DNA from: Bacteroidales bacterium
GTDB lineage: Bacteria > Bacteroidota > Bacteroidia > Bacteroidales > JAIPAP01
Length of the DNA stretch: 35,343 bases
Reading direction: 5' to 3'
Assembly (NCBI GenBank): GCA_021740045.1
Contig: JAIPAP010000041.1
Location: forward strand, 1-35,343
The translations under genes were made by a program, and so were the position numbers. Under the pieces are notes generated by a model. That model searched no databases. It was given only the letters and a program-made list of their open reading frames with translations, and was not told the DNA's origin. Of the stretch, positions 8,194 through 17,106 are shown piece by piece (position 1 is the stretch's first letter; the number at the start of each line of letters is the position of its first letter).

Positions 8194-9651
8194 CTAATCA
8201 TACTCAATAAACCCGTTTTCGTTCTCCACAAAAAACCGGCTGTGGAAATTCACCAGGTAAAGGTTGCGCGTAGCCCTGGTCACAGCGGTATATAGCCATC
8301 TAACATAGGATTCATCGATCATATCTTCGGTAACAAAACCCTGGTCGATAAAAACGGAGTCCCATTGGCCTCCTTGTGTCTTATGACAGGTGAGGGCATA
8401 GGCGAATTTTACCTGCAAGGCATTAAAATAAGGGCTTTCCTTTACTTTTTTTACCCGCTGGCGTTTGGAAGGAAGGTTGGCATAATCCATCATGATGGCA
8501 TCGAAAAGCTGGCTCTGTTCCTTATAGGCCAAGGATGGTCCGTCCAGGGTAAGGGTATCGAGCATGAGCTTGACTTCCAGGTCAGGTTGATCGGGATAAT
8601 CCACCATACGGACCACGGCATCGGCAAAACGGAAACCGTACATCTCCTCTTTATGCTTAATGCGAAGAACTTCTATCATATCGCCATTGGCAATGAAGGT
8701 AGTTCGTGACCCGGAGGGCAGCCAGAAATAATTGTTCTTTACCACCATCAGGATGTCGCCGGCCGAGATTTCTTCATCCCTAAAGAGGATGCGGTTTCTG
8801 ATTTCCTTGTTAAAGGTGTTGGCGCGCTTGTTCGAACGGGTAATGATAATGGTGCCCTCATGTCTGAATGCGGAGTAGCTGTCATTGAGAGCTTCCTCCA
8901 GCTCGGTACCATTAATTTTTTTAAAATCGGTAAATCCGCCGGTGGAAAAGAAGGGTGGGAGGGGGGAACCGGTTTCCAACTGCTGCCGCAGTTCCGTGGC
9001 ATTGGCTAGAATGCCTGAATCGAGTGATTGGCGGACCACGTCTTTCAGTTCGAAGCTGGCGATCCTGAGATCATAACGTTTTTTCATGTAATCCAGGTCG
9101 AGGGAAGGACTGATATCCAAGCCCACAGGCGGCAACTGGGCGGCATCGCCAATCAGCAACAAGCGGCAATTCTCACCCTGGTACACATATTCCACCAGGT
9201 CGTCGAGCAGGTTATTGGCGGTAAACAGGGAATCGCTCCCGGTAGCAGTGTCGTCTTGTATCATCGAGGCTTCATCAACAATAAAAACCGTGTTTTTGCT
9301 CAGGTTGTTCTGTAAGCCGAAGGCCACATTGCCTGTGGAGGTGGTTTTTAATTTATAGATGTGTTTGTGTATGGTGAAGGCGGGTTTACCGGAGTATCCC
9401 GAAAGCACTTTTGCCGCCCGTCCGGTAGGGGCCAATAATTTGCTTCGCATTCTAATATCCTGCAAAGCATTGATGAGGGCGCTTACAATAGTGGTTTTTC
9501 CCGTGCCAGCATAGCCTTTCAGGATAAATGCCGGGTTGGGGACATCGGTTAGCACAAATCTCGACAACCAGTTGATAAGGGATTTTTGCCCTTCGGTGGG
9601 CTCATAGGGGAACTTTGAGCGGATGATCTGTTCAAAATTTTCAGGTTTCAT
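8194..9651 (-). CDS. RecD/Dda-like superfamily 1 DNA helicase (AAA ATPase)
   Basis: This helicase of about 485 residues has the motif order of RecD2/Dda-type SF1B enzymes. The Walker A GYAGTGKTT is near residues 46-54, the Walker B VFIVDEASM near 125, the GDAAQLPPV motif III near 165, the ALTCHKTQGGQWDSVF motif V near 430, and the YTAVTRATRNLYLV motif VI close to the end. It lacks the long N-terminal domain of full RecD2, so a role as a 5'-3' repair or replication-restart helicase is inferred. The ATG at 9649-9651 is preferred. An in-frame ATG at 9684 would overlap the preceding TamL gene by 23 bases. It directly follows that gene, so the two may be co-transcribed although their functions are unrelated. 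Confidence 0.9.
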   Translation of the reverse strand: MKPENFEQIIRSKFPYEPTEGQKSLINWLSRFVLTDVPNPAFILKGYAGTGKTTIVSALINALQDIRMRSKLLAPTGRAAKVLSGYSGKPAFTIHKHIYKLKTTSTGNVAFGLQNNLSKNTVFIVDEASMIQDDTATGSDSLFTANNLLDDLVEYVYQGENCRLLLIGDAAQLPPVGLDISPSLDLDYMKKRYDLRIASFELKDVVRQSLDSGILANATELRQQLETGSPLPPFFSTGGFTDFKKINGTELEEALNDSYSAFRHEGTIIITRSNKRANTFNKEIRNRILFRDEEISAGDILMVVKNNYFWLPSGSRTTFIANGDMIEVLRIKHKEEMYGFRFADAVVRMVDYPDQPDLEVKLMLDTLTLDGPSLAYKEQSQLFDAIMMDYANLPSKRQRVKKVKESPYFNALQVKFAYALTCHKTQGGQWDSVFIDQGFVTEDMIDESYVRWLYTAVTRATRNLYLVNFHSRFFVENENGFIEYD

Positions 9652-9661
9652 AAACAAATGC

Positions 9662-11968
9662 TTAAAAGGGTTGCCCGATTCCAAAATTCCAAACGATATC
9701 GCCCAGGTTAAGTTTTCCGGGGTTCATCCATTTCCGGTTCGAAGGTTCCGAGGGATCTTTCAGGGGAATAGCGCCGTCGATACGGAATACAAAGAAACCG
9801 AAATCGAAGCGGAAGCCCAGGCCGCCATCAATCGCGATTTGGTTGGGAAAACTGTCCAGTTTGAAGACTCCTCCGGGGAAGTCGGCGTTTTCTTCCAGCA
9901 GCCAAATATTGCCGAAGTCAGCAAATAAAGCGCCGTGCAGGATCTTATACAAAGGAAAACGATATTCAACATTGGCTTCCAGGTAGATCTCTCCCATTTG
10001 ATCAAACTGGTTTGCCGAACCGGGGAATGAGCCGGGCCCCAGTGAACGGAGGCGCCAACCGCGCAGGCCATTAGCTCCGCCGGCATAAAAGCCTTTTTCA
10101 AAAGGCAGGCCATCGGAGTTGCCATAAGGCAAGCCCAAGCCCATAGCGGTTCGATAAACCGTGCGAGTGTTCACACTGCGCAAATCATAATACCTGAAAT
10201 CGATATCGCCTTTTACATATTGTGCATAGCGAATATTAAATAAAGTGTTATATCCCAGATCTTTGTATTCAGGCTCAACGTTATTGTCAATCAGGTGCAG
10301 CAGATTTCCCGATGATTCGAAATTTCCCCTGAAATACAAAAAGTCGGTATTTTGATTGATTTGCTGGTTGTTGAAAATGTAGCTGTATTTGAATGCTGTG
10401 ATCAGGTAATTGGTAAACTGGTTGGTATAACGCGGATCCTTTAAAGAATCGAGATAATTGGTAAATTCCTGGGATCGCGAGATGCGCACTGAATTGACTT
10501 CGAAAGGAATGAGAATATGGCGGTTTTCACGGGTTTCGCGCCATTCATAACCGAATGAAAGATTGGTAATGGTGCGGTTATAGTAAGGCCGCCGCTGATA
10601 GTTGAAACCAGTGCTGATACTGCTTTTAGGCGTTGCATATTTAGCCTGTCGTCCAAAACTGATGGGTGAGATCAGTTTTGGAAAATCGACGGCTGCCTGA
10701 ATACCGGTCTCAAAGGTGTTGAAGAGCAGGAATTCATTTTCCGGTTCATCGAAAAGGGACCGTTGCATTTCTACCGAGCCGTTGAGCTGCATGCGCAATA
10801 CCTCGGCTCCTCCAAAAAAGTTCAGGTTTTTGTATACCAGGCTACCTCCCAGCCCCAGGTAGCCACCGGAGTTTGTTCCCTCGGTTTCGATGGAATAAAA
10901 CTGCCTGGGATGTTGGCTTATCTTAATGTCGCAATTGAGCGTGGTGGAATCGACCTCTTCAAATTCAATATTCACATAGCGGGTAATACCCAGGTTGGAA
11001 AGCTGGTTATAGGTCCGGTTCACCTGGTGCAGGCTGTAAAATTCGCCGGGCTGGATAAAAATGGAATTCAAAACCGACTCCGGCCTGACAGTCCGGCCGT
11101 TGCGGGTATAGATGTAGTATTTGGGTTTCCTTTTTAGCTTATCAAACACTACCGCGGTTGAGTCATAGGTAACATTGGTTTGTTCAACAGGTTTAAAATC
11201 AGGATAAACGGATACCCGGTTGATGCTGTATTTCCGGTAAGCTTTTGACAGGAACAAGGTGTCATCACCAATTTGCTGAAAATACAAGTCGATATCCATT
11301 TTGCGGTTGTTCAGGTTGCTATCAACCCGGAAATAGACCAGCTCCCTGGAAAAATAGTAATATCCATTGTTATTTAGCGCCTGGGCAATGCGCTTTCGCT
11401 CCTTATCGAGATCATAGGCATTGTATTGCATGGTGCTGTCGATGGCGGGTTCTTGCTCGGTATTGTTAACAATCTGCTTAAAATCCTTTTTAGGGTAATG
11501 GTATTCCAGGTTTCTAATGGTATAGGGCTCCGTTACATTTACGTTATAATGAACCGTGGCCTTTTGATTACCGGTGTCGAGCCGGTGACTGATGGTATGA
11601 TTAAAATAGCCGTAGTTGTTCAAATATATGCCCATTTGTTCTTGGGAGTTCCGGATAAGGCTTTTATCAAGAATTACCGGTGCTTCGGCATAATCTTTCC
11701 CGATGAGCTTTCTCAATCCCTTTTGATTACCACCATATCTGAAATTATAAGCCCAAAGCCTTACCGGCATCAACCCCAGAAAGTGGTTATTCGGTTTTTG
11801 CTGTATCAAACTTTCCAGGTCATCGTCGTCTACTTTACGTTCATTAACATCCAGCTTGTTTTTTTTGAGCAGGTATTTATCGTCAGGAACAAATTTGGTG
11901 GTATTGCATGCTGAAACCATCAGCAGCAAAAGTAATAATAGAGGTATGTAAAGCCTTGATTTGATCAC
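9662..11968 (-). CDS. TamL-type BamA/TamA family outer-membrane lipoprotein
   Basis: This 768-residue Omp85-superfamily protein starts with a lipoprotein signal (hydrophobic Leu run, then VSACNTT). That is the feature separating Bacteroidota TamL from proteobacterial TamA. Residues ~25-345 hold POTRA-like domains (for example YTIRNLEYHYP and YSINRVSVYP). The C-terminal ~400 residues form the 16-strand barrel, with the GGANGLRGWRLRSLG lid-lock motif and a terminal Phe. The family helps insert or assemble outer-membrane proteins, working with a TamB-like partner that is not in this window. The only possible start is GTG at 11966-11968; an in-frame stop lies nine bases upstream. It precedes the helicase by ten bases. 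Confidence 0.9.
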   Translation of the reverse strand: MIKSRLYIPLLLLLLLMVSACNTTKFVPDDKYLLKKNKLDVNERKVDDDDLESLIQQKPNNHFLGLMPVRLWAYNFRYGGNQKGLRKLIGKDYAEAPVILDKSLIRNSQEQMGIYLNNYGYFNHTISHRLDTGNQKATVHYNVNVTEPYTIRNLEYHYPKKDFKQIVNNTEQEPAIDSTMQYNAYDLDKERKRIAQALNNNGYYYFSRELVYFRVDSNLNNRKMDIDLYFQQIGDDTLFLSKAYRKYSINRVSVYPDFKPVEQTNVTYDSTAVVFDKLKRKPKYYIYTRNGRTVRPESVLNSIFIQPGEFYSLHQVNRTYNQLSNLGITRYVNIEFEEVDSTTLNCDIKISQHPRQFYSIETEGTNSGGYLGLGGSLVYKNLNFFGGAEVLRMQLNGSVEMQRSLFDEPENEFLLFNTFETGIQAAVDFPKLISPISFGRQAKYATPKSSISTGFNYQRRPYYNRTITNLSFGYEWRETRENRHILIPFEVNSVRISRSQEFTNYLDSLKDPRYTNQFTNYLITAFKYSYIFNNQQINQNTDFLYFRGNFESSGNLLHLIDNNVEPEYKDLGYNTLFNIRYAQYVKGDIDFRYYDLRSVNTRTVYRTAMGLGLPYGNSDGLPFEKGFYAGGANGLRGWRLRSLGPGSFPGSANQFDQMGEIYLEANVEYRFPLYKILHGALFADFGNIWLLEENADFPGGVFKLDSFPNQIAIDGGLGFRFDFGFFVFRIDGAIPLKDPSEPSNRKWMNPGKLNLGDIVWNFGIGQPF

Positions 11969-11972
11969 AGTA

Positions 11973-11980
11973 CAAATTTA
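11973..11980 (-). promoter_or_regulatory. -7 promoter box just upstream of the TamL start
   Basis: TAAATTTG on the minus strand matches TAnnTTTG and ends only four bases before the GTG start. A transcript starting at the usual distance would begin at or next to the start codon, so this mRNA may be leaderless. The -33 element is not clear, which keeps confidence moderate. Confidence 0.4.
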
Positions 11981-12047
11981 CGATAATCTAACTACTGCTG
12001 GTAACGCTTTTGCGCGTTATGAAGTACATTGTCGTTTGGTTCTTATT

Positions 12048-13070
12048 CTATATGGTCCATGTGGTCAATCCTGTGTTGGTAAAATCATAGCGGGTATTTT
12101 TACCACCGAATTTTTCCAGGGCTTTTACCACTTGCATACGCGTGTTGCGGGGGCAATAAAAGATCATAAATCCACCGCCCCCGGCCCCGGAGATCTTTCC
12201 ACCTTTAGCGCCTTGTTGCTTGGCTGTTTGGTATATCTCATCGATAACCGGATTGGAGATATCCCTGGCCATTTGCTTTTTATACTTCCACCCGAAATCG
12301 AGGATGTCGCCAATATTATCGAGCTCGCCCTTTAAAATAGCCTCTTTCATCATCACTGCCTGCCGCTTGAGCTGATGCATGGCATCGATGGATTTCACGT
12401 TTTTATTCTTCACATTATTCGACTGGGCTTCGATGATACGGGAAGAAAGCCGGCTGGTTTCCGTGTTATACAGGATCAGGTTGTGCGATAATTCATTCAG
12501 ATAGGTGTCTTTAACCCTTAATGGATTCACAATCACCTTATCGTCCTGGAAAAACTCCATAAAATTCACGCCGCCAAAGGTTGCGGCATATTGATCCTGC
12601 TTTCCGCCGGCCATTTCCAGGTCGATACGTTCTATCTCGTAGGCCAGGCGGGCCATATCGTATTCACCAAGCGGCAATTTAAGCCATTCCATAAAAGCCC
12701 CTAAAATGGTGACTACCAATGTTGATGAGGTCCCCAGCCCGGAACCGGGGGGTGCATCCACAAAGGTAGTGAGCTCAAAAGCTACCGGTTCTTCCAGGTA
12801 TTGTTGCATTATCCGGTTGTAGATACCTTTGTGAAGGTCGAGTTTACCGTTGATCTCCAGATAATCGGTTTTATCGAAAACCAAACGCTGGTTTTTATCC
12901 AATGAATTTATAATGATCTTATTATCGGTGCGGGGTTCTATGGTGGCATAGGCATACATGCTAATGGTAAGATTAAGAATTGCCCCGCCATATATGTCGG
13001 AATATGGGGCTACATCCGTACCACCGCCGGCTAATCCAAGTCGTAAAGGTGCTTTGCTTCGTATTATCAT
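12048..13070 (-). CDS. GHMP-family sugar kinase (HddA-like, heptose 7-phosphate kinase-like)
   Basis: This kinase of about 340 residues has the three GHMP motifs. These are the N-terminal APLRLGLAGGGTDVAPY, the phosphate-binding PPGSGLGTSSTLVV loop near residue 105, and the C-terminal KISGAGGGGFMIFY near residue 300. It resembles D-glycero-alpha-D-manno-heptose 7-phosphate kinase (HddA), which makes activated heptose for LPS or surface glycans. Related kinases act on other sugars, so the substrate is inferred. The ATG at 13068-13070 is preferred over a TTG two codons earlier. It ends the glycan operon, 12 bases after the GT4-like gene. No GmhA, GmhB or HddC homologue is in the window. Confidence 0.85.
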   Translation of the reverse strand: MIIRSKAPLRLGLAGGGTDVAPYSDIYGGAILNLTISMYAYATIEPRTDNKIIINSLDKNQRLVFDKTDYLEINGKLDLHKGIYNRIMQQYLEEPVAFELTTFVDAPPGSGLGTSSTLVVTILGAFMEWLKLPLGEYDMARLAYEIERIDLEMAGGKQDQYAATFGGVNFMEFFQDDKVIVNPLRVKDTYLNELSHNLILYNTETSRLSSRIIEAQSNNVKNKNVKSIDAMHQLKRQAVMMKEAILKGELDNIGDILDFGWKYKKQMARDISNPVIDEIYQTAKQQGAKGGKISGAGGGGFMIFYCPRNTRMQVVKALEKFGGKNTRYDFTNTGLTTWTI

Positions 13071-13082
13071 TGACAAGGTTTT

Positions 13083-14219
13083 TTATAAAATTGTTTGCTC
13101 AATAGCTTCCAGCATACGTTGCCAGGAGTAATTTTGCTTTTCTTGCTTTATATTTTCGATGAATTCTGTTTCACGATCTTCCTCAAAAAAACGTACAACA
13201 GCATCGGCTACCGCCCGGGGGGTGGGTTCTTGCACAAAACCCACTTTTTCATGCGGGACAAATTCAGTTAATCCCCCTACATTCGTAATTACCATAGGTT
13301 TGTTAAAATGATAGGCGATTTGTGTTACCCCGCTTTGCGTTGCGCTTTTATAAGGTTGCACCACCAGGCGGCTGGCGCAAAAATAGTATTTCACCTCGCC
13401 TTCGGGAATAAAATCATTCGCCATGATCACTTTATCTTCCAGGCCAAGTTTCCCAATCAGATCATAGTAGGGTTTACTGTCGGTATAGAATTCACCGGCT
13501 ACCAGCAATTTGATGGGCTTTCCGGCTATACGTTGATCACCCATAGCTTTCAACAAGATATCAAGCCCCTTATAATCGCGGATAAAACCAAAAAACAACA
13601 GGTAGGAATAGCCCGGGTCGAGATTTAATTTTTGAATGGCTATGTCGCGGGGGACAAGTTCACCGTAATGGTCATACAAGGGATGTGGGCAAAATTCCTT
13701 TTTTCGTTTTTGGTCAAATTTTTGAAGGTCATTCATAACCGAACGCGACATGGCCACATAGCCGTCCACACTTTTCACAAAATAGTTTGACAGGGGAACA
13801 TCAGCAGGGCGTTTTTCATGGGGAATAATGTTGTCTACTACCGTTACAACCTTGGTATGTTTGTTCCTGCGGGCAATTCGGGCGATGGTTCCCAAGGCGG
13901 GGGCCATAACCGGTAGCCAGTATTTCATGAGCAACAGATCAGGCGCTTCGCGTTTGATTTGATGGCCAACTTTAATCCAGGTTAAGGGATTCAAGGAATT
14001 CACCTTGATTTCAATTTCGAGGTCCTCCGGTGCCGGATCACTGGAATATTGGGTTTTGCCCGGGAATAAAAATTCAGGATACTGAAGGCTGAAGGTGATG
14101 ATCTTAACGCTATAGCCGGAATTTTGATACTCCCGGGCCAGTCGTTCATTAAATGCTGCCAAACCGCCCCTGAAGGGATGTGCCGTACCTACAATGATTA
14201 CGCGTTTATTGTTCGACAT
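13083..14219 (-). CDS. Glycosyltransferase, GT4-like (GT-B fold)
   Basis: This protein of 378 residues begins KRVIIVGTAHPFRGGLAAFNERLA, a GT-B N-terminal Rossmann start with the Gly-rich acceptor loop. The second domain starts near residue 200 with YLLFFGFIRDYKGLDILLKAM. It contains the E-x7-E-like donor region around SATQSGVTQIAYHFNKPMVITNVGGLTEFV. It probably transfers a sugar from a nucleotide-sugar donor to a glycan or lipid-linked acceptor at the cytoplasmic face. Its first codons overlap the end of the GT2 gene by 14 bases, a sign of translational coupling. Donor and acceptor are not known. Confidence 0.87.
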   Translation of the reverse strand: MSNNKRVIIVGTAHPFRGGLAAFNERLAREYQNSGYSVKIITFSLQYPEFLFPGKTQYSSDPAPEDLEIEIKVNSLNPLTWIKVGHQIKREAPDLLLMKYWLPVMAPALGTIARIARRNKHTKVVTVVDNIIPHEKRPADVPLSNYFVKSVDGYVAMSRSVMNDLQKFDQKRKKEFCPHPLYDHYGELVPRDIAIQKLNLDPGYSYLLFFGFIRDYKGLDILLKAMGDQRIAGKPIKLLVAGEFYTDSKPYYDLIGKLGLEDKVIMANDFIPEGEVKYYFCASRLVVQPYKSATQSGVTQIAYHFNKPMVITNVGGLTEFVPHEKVGFVQEPTPRAVADAVVRFFEEDRETEFIENIKQEKQNYSWQRMLEAIEQTIL

Positions 14220-15180
14220 GCTCTGCTTTGGATTTTTCCCGTTTTTTTAAGCCGATTTTCTTTTGGATGAGGTAGTTGTTTCGTTCGGCCGAAGTGCGTG
14301 ATATGAGTTCAGCCAGGAATCCCGCCAAAAACAACTGGGTACCGATGATCATTGCCAGCAGGCCAAAATAAAACAAAGGTCGCTCGGTCATACGGTATTC
14401 TTCCAGGAAAAATTTGGCATAGGCCAGGTATACTGCAATAGCAAAACCGATTAAGAATATGAACGAACCCAGGGCGCCAAACAGGTGCATGGGGCGCTTA
14501 CCGAACTTAGAGATAAAATGTATGGAGATCAGGTCGAGGTAGCCTTTAATAAACCGGTCCAACCCGAATTTGGTCACTCCGTATTTACGCTTGCGGTGTT
14601 GCACAACTTTTTCGGTAATTTTTCCGAACCCGGCCCACTTGGCAATAACAGGGATATACCGGTGCATTTCACCGTATATTTCAATGCTTTTGATCACCTC
14701 TTTTCGGTAAGCTTTCAGGCCGCAATTAAAATCATGCAATTTTAATCCCGACATAATGCGCGTGGTGCGGTTAAAGATCTTCGATGGTATCCTTTTGGTA
14801 ATGGGATCATGGCGTTGTTTTTTCCACCCCGAAACCAAATCGTACTGATCTTCAATGATCATGCGGTAGAGTTCAGGTATCTCATCGGGGCTATCCTGCA
14901 AGTCGGCATCCATAGTAATTACTACCTTGCCCGATGATTCATTAAAACCAATATTCAGGGCGGCCGATTTACCATAGTTACGGCGAAACTTGATCCCTTT
15001 TATGTGCGGATTTTCGTAGCTAAGCTGTTCCACTACCTCCCAGGACCGGTCCCCGCTACCGTCGTCAACCAGGATGATCTCGTAAGAGTAATCCTTTTCA
15101 ACTACCCTTTTTATCCAGTCACATAGCTCGGGGAGCGATTCTTCCTCATTGTACAAGGGTATGACGATTGATAGATCCAT
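14206..15180 (-). CDS. Polyprenyl-phosphate glycosyltransferase, GT2 (DPM1/GtrB/ArnC-like)
   Basis: This membrane-anchored GT-A enzyme has 324 residues. The start LSIVIPLYNEEESLPELCDW, the EIILVDDGSGDRSW motif and MDADLQDSPDEIPEL (DxD-type metal site) are those of dolichyl- or undecaprenyl-phosphate sugar transferases. Residues ~230-300 form two membrane helices, as in GtrB and ArnC, and the tail is Lys/Arg-rich. Such enzymes load a sugar onto a polyprenyl phosphate for later transfer outside the inner membrane. It lies immediately after the DUF4199 gene and overlaps the next transferase, so the four genes 12048-15726 read as one operon. Confidence 0.9.
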   Translation of the reverse strand: MDLSIVIPLYNEEESLPELCDWIKRVVEKDYSYEIILVDDGSGDRSWEVVEQLSYENPHIKGIKFRRNYGKSAALNIGFNESSGKVVITMDADLQDSPDEIPELYRMIIEDQYDLVSGWKKQRHDPITKRIPSKIFNRTTRIMSGLKLHDFNCGLKAYRKEVIKSIEIYGEMHRYIPVIAKWAGFGKITEKVVQHRKRKYGVTKFGLDRFIKGYLDLISIHFISKFGKRPMHLFGALGSFIFLIGFAIAVYLAYAKFFLEEYRMTERPLFYFGLLAMIIGTQLFLAGFLAELISRTSAERNNYLIQKKIGLKKREKSKAEHVEQ

Positions 15181-15726
15181 TTATTTTACCTGCTTGAATG
15201 TTGCGTTAAAAGAGTTGTCTTCCTTTCTCACGAAAATAGAAATAATAAGCGCCATAATCAGGCCAACCAAGGTTGTCGACCCGAATGCAATAATCCCAAG
15301 CCAGGTTGGTGTCATAAATCGTTTTGTGAAATTCATGGCCATTTCAAACTGCTCGTCCGTGAGGTTTTGGTTGCTTTTCCATAACTCCTCTTCGGCGCCT
15401 CTGATCATTACCTCAATTTGTTCCGGGGCAAAAAACTCGTAAAACACATAGGAATAAATACCGATAATGATGGCGGCAAATATACCGATGAGAAAGGTTA
15501 CACCAAATGCCTGGCTATAGCTCATAAAGCCTTCGAGGTCTCTTTTGCGGTAATTTAATGCACCGATGATCATGCCCGCCAATATAATGGCATAACTGAT
15601 CCATTGTGCCCAACTTGTTTGACTAGCCCCCAGGCTATAAAGCAACAGGCTTAACAGAATCAGCCCTACACCTGTTATTATGCCGTAATTAAGGCTTACC
15701 TGACCAACACTTCTTTTATTTTCCAT
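15181..15726 (-). CDS. DUF4199 membrane protein
   Basis: This protein of 181 residues has four hydrophobic segments (about 12-32, 37-57, 72-97 and 138-163) and a charged loop, the layout of DUF4199. That family is frequent in Bacteroidota, often beside polyprenyl-phosphate glycosyltransferases, and has no established activity. Its stop codon directly adjoins the GT2 start codon, so it is the first gene of the glycan operon. It may help anchor or regulate the transferase; that is inference. The 225 bases upstream to the SRP RNA hold no clear promoter match. Confidence 0.8.
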   Translation of the reverse strand: MENKRSVGQVSLNYGIITGVGLILLSLLLYSLGASQTSWAQWISYAIILAGMIIGALNYRKRDLEGFMSYSQAFGVTFLIGIFAAIIIGIYSYVFYEFFAPEQIEVMIRGAEEELWKSNQNLTDEQFEMAMNFTKRFMTPTWLGIIAFGSTTLVGLIMALIISIFVRKEDNSFNATFKQVK

Positions 15727-15920
15727 TGTTGTAAATATTAAGGTTTAACGATATAACGTTTGGAATTCTTTTGAATTCACTTTCACAAATTAATAAAAAA
15801 AATCGATAACAAAATACTTAATTCTTCTAATAAAGCTGGTTTATTCCCGGAAAATATTGTTTTATATGGATTTACCCATTATTAATCCAAGGAAGGCACA
15901 ATAAAATAATGGAAAATACC

Positions 15921-15949
15921 TTGTAGTAACTGGAAATTTTATATTTTTG
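15921..15949 (+). promoter_or_regulatory. Promoter of the SRP RNA gene
   Basis: TTG (15921-15923), an 18-base spacer and TATTTTTG (15942-15949) form a Bacteroidota vegetative promoter. The -7 box ends three bases before the RNA's first paired bases. Confidence 0.75.
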
Positions 15950-15951
15950 CA

Positions 15952-16056
15952 GTGGGTAAGTCTTATGCGACCAGCTCCTGCTGAACTCCCCCAGGACCGG
16001 AAGGTAGCAAGGGTAAGCGGTTGAGCGGTGCGACATAAGTAACTTACCCATTTTTT
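15952..16056 (+). ncRNA. ffs: Bacterial small signal recognition particle RNA (4.5S type)
   Basis: This is the RNA core of the signal recognition particle that binds Ffh and targets membrane proteins to the translocase. The conserved apical domain is visible as GACCAGCTCCTGCTGAACTC followed by CCAGGACCGG and AAGGTAGCAAGGG, which carries the GGAA-type tetraloop and the asymmetric internal loop. The ends pair as TGGGTAAGT (from 15953) with ACTTACCCA (to 16050), closing a hairpin of about 98 bases. Six T residues (16051-16056) complete an intrinsic terminator. It has no Alu domain, as expected for the small bacterial type. Confidence 0.95.
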
Positions 16057-16214
16057 ATTGATATTGATTTTCTAAAACAGCCACTAATCCTGCGTTTCAT
16101 AAAACTTATTTAATTTTGACAAAGCATTCTAAATAAATCATTAGCATAGGCGGTTCATTTTTACTAATTTTATGCTGAGGAAGAAGAGGAAGTATTAACT
16201 AAAGATGATTGTAT

Positions 16215-16823
16215 ATGTTATTAAAAATTTATCCCGAAAACCCAAGTCCGCGTAAGATTAAGAAAGTTGTAGAGTGTTTAAGTGACGGAGGGGTTATTAT
16301 TTACCCAACTGACACCGTTTACGGATTGGGGTGTGACATTTTTCACCAAAAAGCAGTGGAGCGTATTGCACGGATAAAAGGGATCAGGAAAGACAAAGCA
16401 AATTTTTCCTTCATCTGCTATGATCTGAGCCAGTTATCCGATTTCACCAAACCCATAAGTAATGATGTGTTCAGGTTGATGAAAGATAAGTTGCCCGGGC
16501 CATTTACGTTTATCCTGAATGCAAATAATAAAGTGCCAAAGCTATTCCAGAGTAATAAAAAAACGGTGGGTATCAGGATACCGCAAAATCCCATTGCCAG
16601 CGAGATCATAAAGGAGCTTGGCAATCCCATTGTTTCCACTTCGGTTAAAGACGATGACGAGATACTGGAATACTCTACCGATCCGGAGGCTATGCATGAA
16701 CGGTTTAAAAATGAAGTCGATATCGTGATCGACGGCGGTCATGGCGATAATATAGCTTCAACGGTAGTAGACTGTACCAAAGATGAAATTGAAATTATTC
16801 GAGAAGGAAAGGGTGTGTTTTAA
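16215..16823 (+). CDS. Sua5/YciO/YrdC family protein (threonylcarbamoyl-AMP synthase-like)
   Basis: This YrdC-domain protein of 202 residues starts at ATG 16215 (MLLKIYPENP); a TTG two codons earlier is the less likely alternative. The motifs GGVIIYPTDTVYGLGCD (residues ~27-43), RIARIKGIRKDKANFSFICYD, LPGPFTFIL, TVGIRIPQNP and PIVSTSVK line the known ATP/L-threonine/bicarbonate pocket. The family makes threonylcarbamoyl-AMP for the t6A37 modification of ANN-decoding tRNAs. It is the short form without a Sua5 C-terminal domain. YciO-type paralogues look similar, so the exact role is not certain. It lies next to tRNA-Lys(TTT), itself a t6A substrate, although that may be chance. Confidence 0.87.
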   Translation: MLLKIYPENPSPRKIKKVVECLSDGGVIIYPTDTVYGLGCDIFHQKAVERIARIKGIRKDKANFSFICYDLSQLSDFTKPISNDVFRLMKDKLPGPFTFILNANNKVPKLFQSNKKTVGIRIPQNPIASEIIKELGNPIVSTSVKDDDEILEYSTDPEAMHERFKNEVDIVIDGGHGDNIASTVVDCTKDEIEIIREGKGVF

Positions 16824-16849
16824 CAACATACAAATTTGAACAGGAGGGC

Positions 16850-16883
16850 ACAGGGCGATCTATAAAGATTCGCCCTGTTTTTT
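16850..16883 (+). terminator. Intrinsic terminator of the Sua5-like gene
   Basis: ACAGGGCGA (16850-16858) pairs with TCGCCCTGT (16870-16878), leaving an 11-base loop, and a run of T follows. It lies 27 bases after the stop codon. Confidence 0.85.
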
Positions 16884-16943
16884 GATATTCAGTCCATAAC
16901 ATGATTGCGGCAAGAAAATTGCTATTTTTTACGTTGAGGGACT

Positions 16944-16973
16944 TGGTTAGTTAAAATAAAGGTGCTACTTTTG
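16944..16973 (+). promoter_or_regulatory. Promoter of tRNA-Lys
   Basis: TTG (16944-16946), a 19-base spacer and TACTTTTG (16966-16973) match the Bacteroidota consensus. The tRNA starts 23 bases after the -7 box, allowing a short 5' leader for RNase P. Confidence 0.7.
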
Positions 16974-16996
16974 CACCCCGTTACACGATAGGAAAT

Positions 16997-17069
16997 GATT
17001 CGGTAGCTCAGTTGGTAGAGCAACGGCCTTTTAAGCCGTGGGTCGAGGGTTCGAGCCCCTCCCGGATCA
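16997..17069 (+). tRNA. tRNA-Lys (anticodon TTT)
   Basis: The 73-base cloverleaf has acceptor arms GATTCGG and CCGGATC with one T-G pair, discriminator A and no encoded CCA. The D-arm is GCTCAGTTGGTAGAGC. The anticodon stem is ACGGC/GCCGT with loop CTTTTAA, placing TTT at 17030-17032. The T-arm contains GGTTCGAGCCC. It reads both lysine codons. Confidence 0.96.
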
Positions 17070-17073
17070 CAGG

Positions 17074-17100
17074 AAAGCCGGCCCGAAAAGCCGGTTTTTT
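17074..17100 (+). terminator. Intrinsic terminator after tRNA-Lys
   Basis: CCGGC and GCCGG pair around loop CCGAAAA, extended by A-T and G-T pairs, with a T-run at 17095-17100. It separates the tRNA from the oppositely oriented PEGA gene ending at 17107. Confidence 0.85.
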
Positions 17101-17106
17101 AGTGCA

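Noticed and set aside
16205-16207. ATG just upstream of the Sua5-like gene
   Set aside because: It is out of frame with the YrdC domain; ATG 16215 is the first in-frame ATG.
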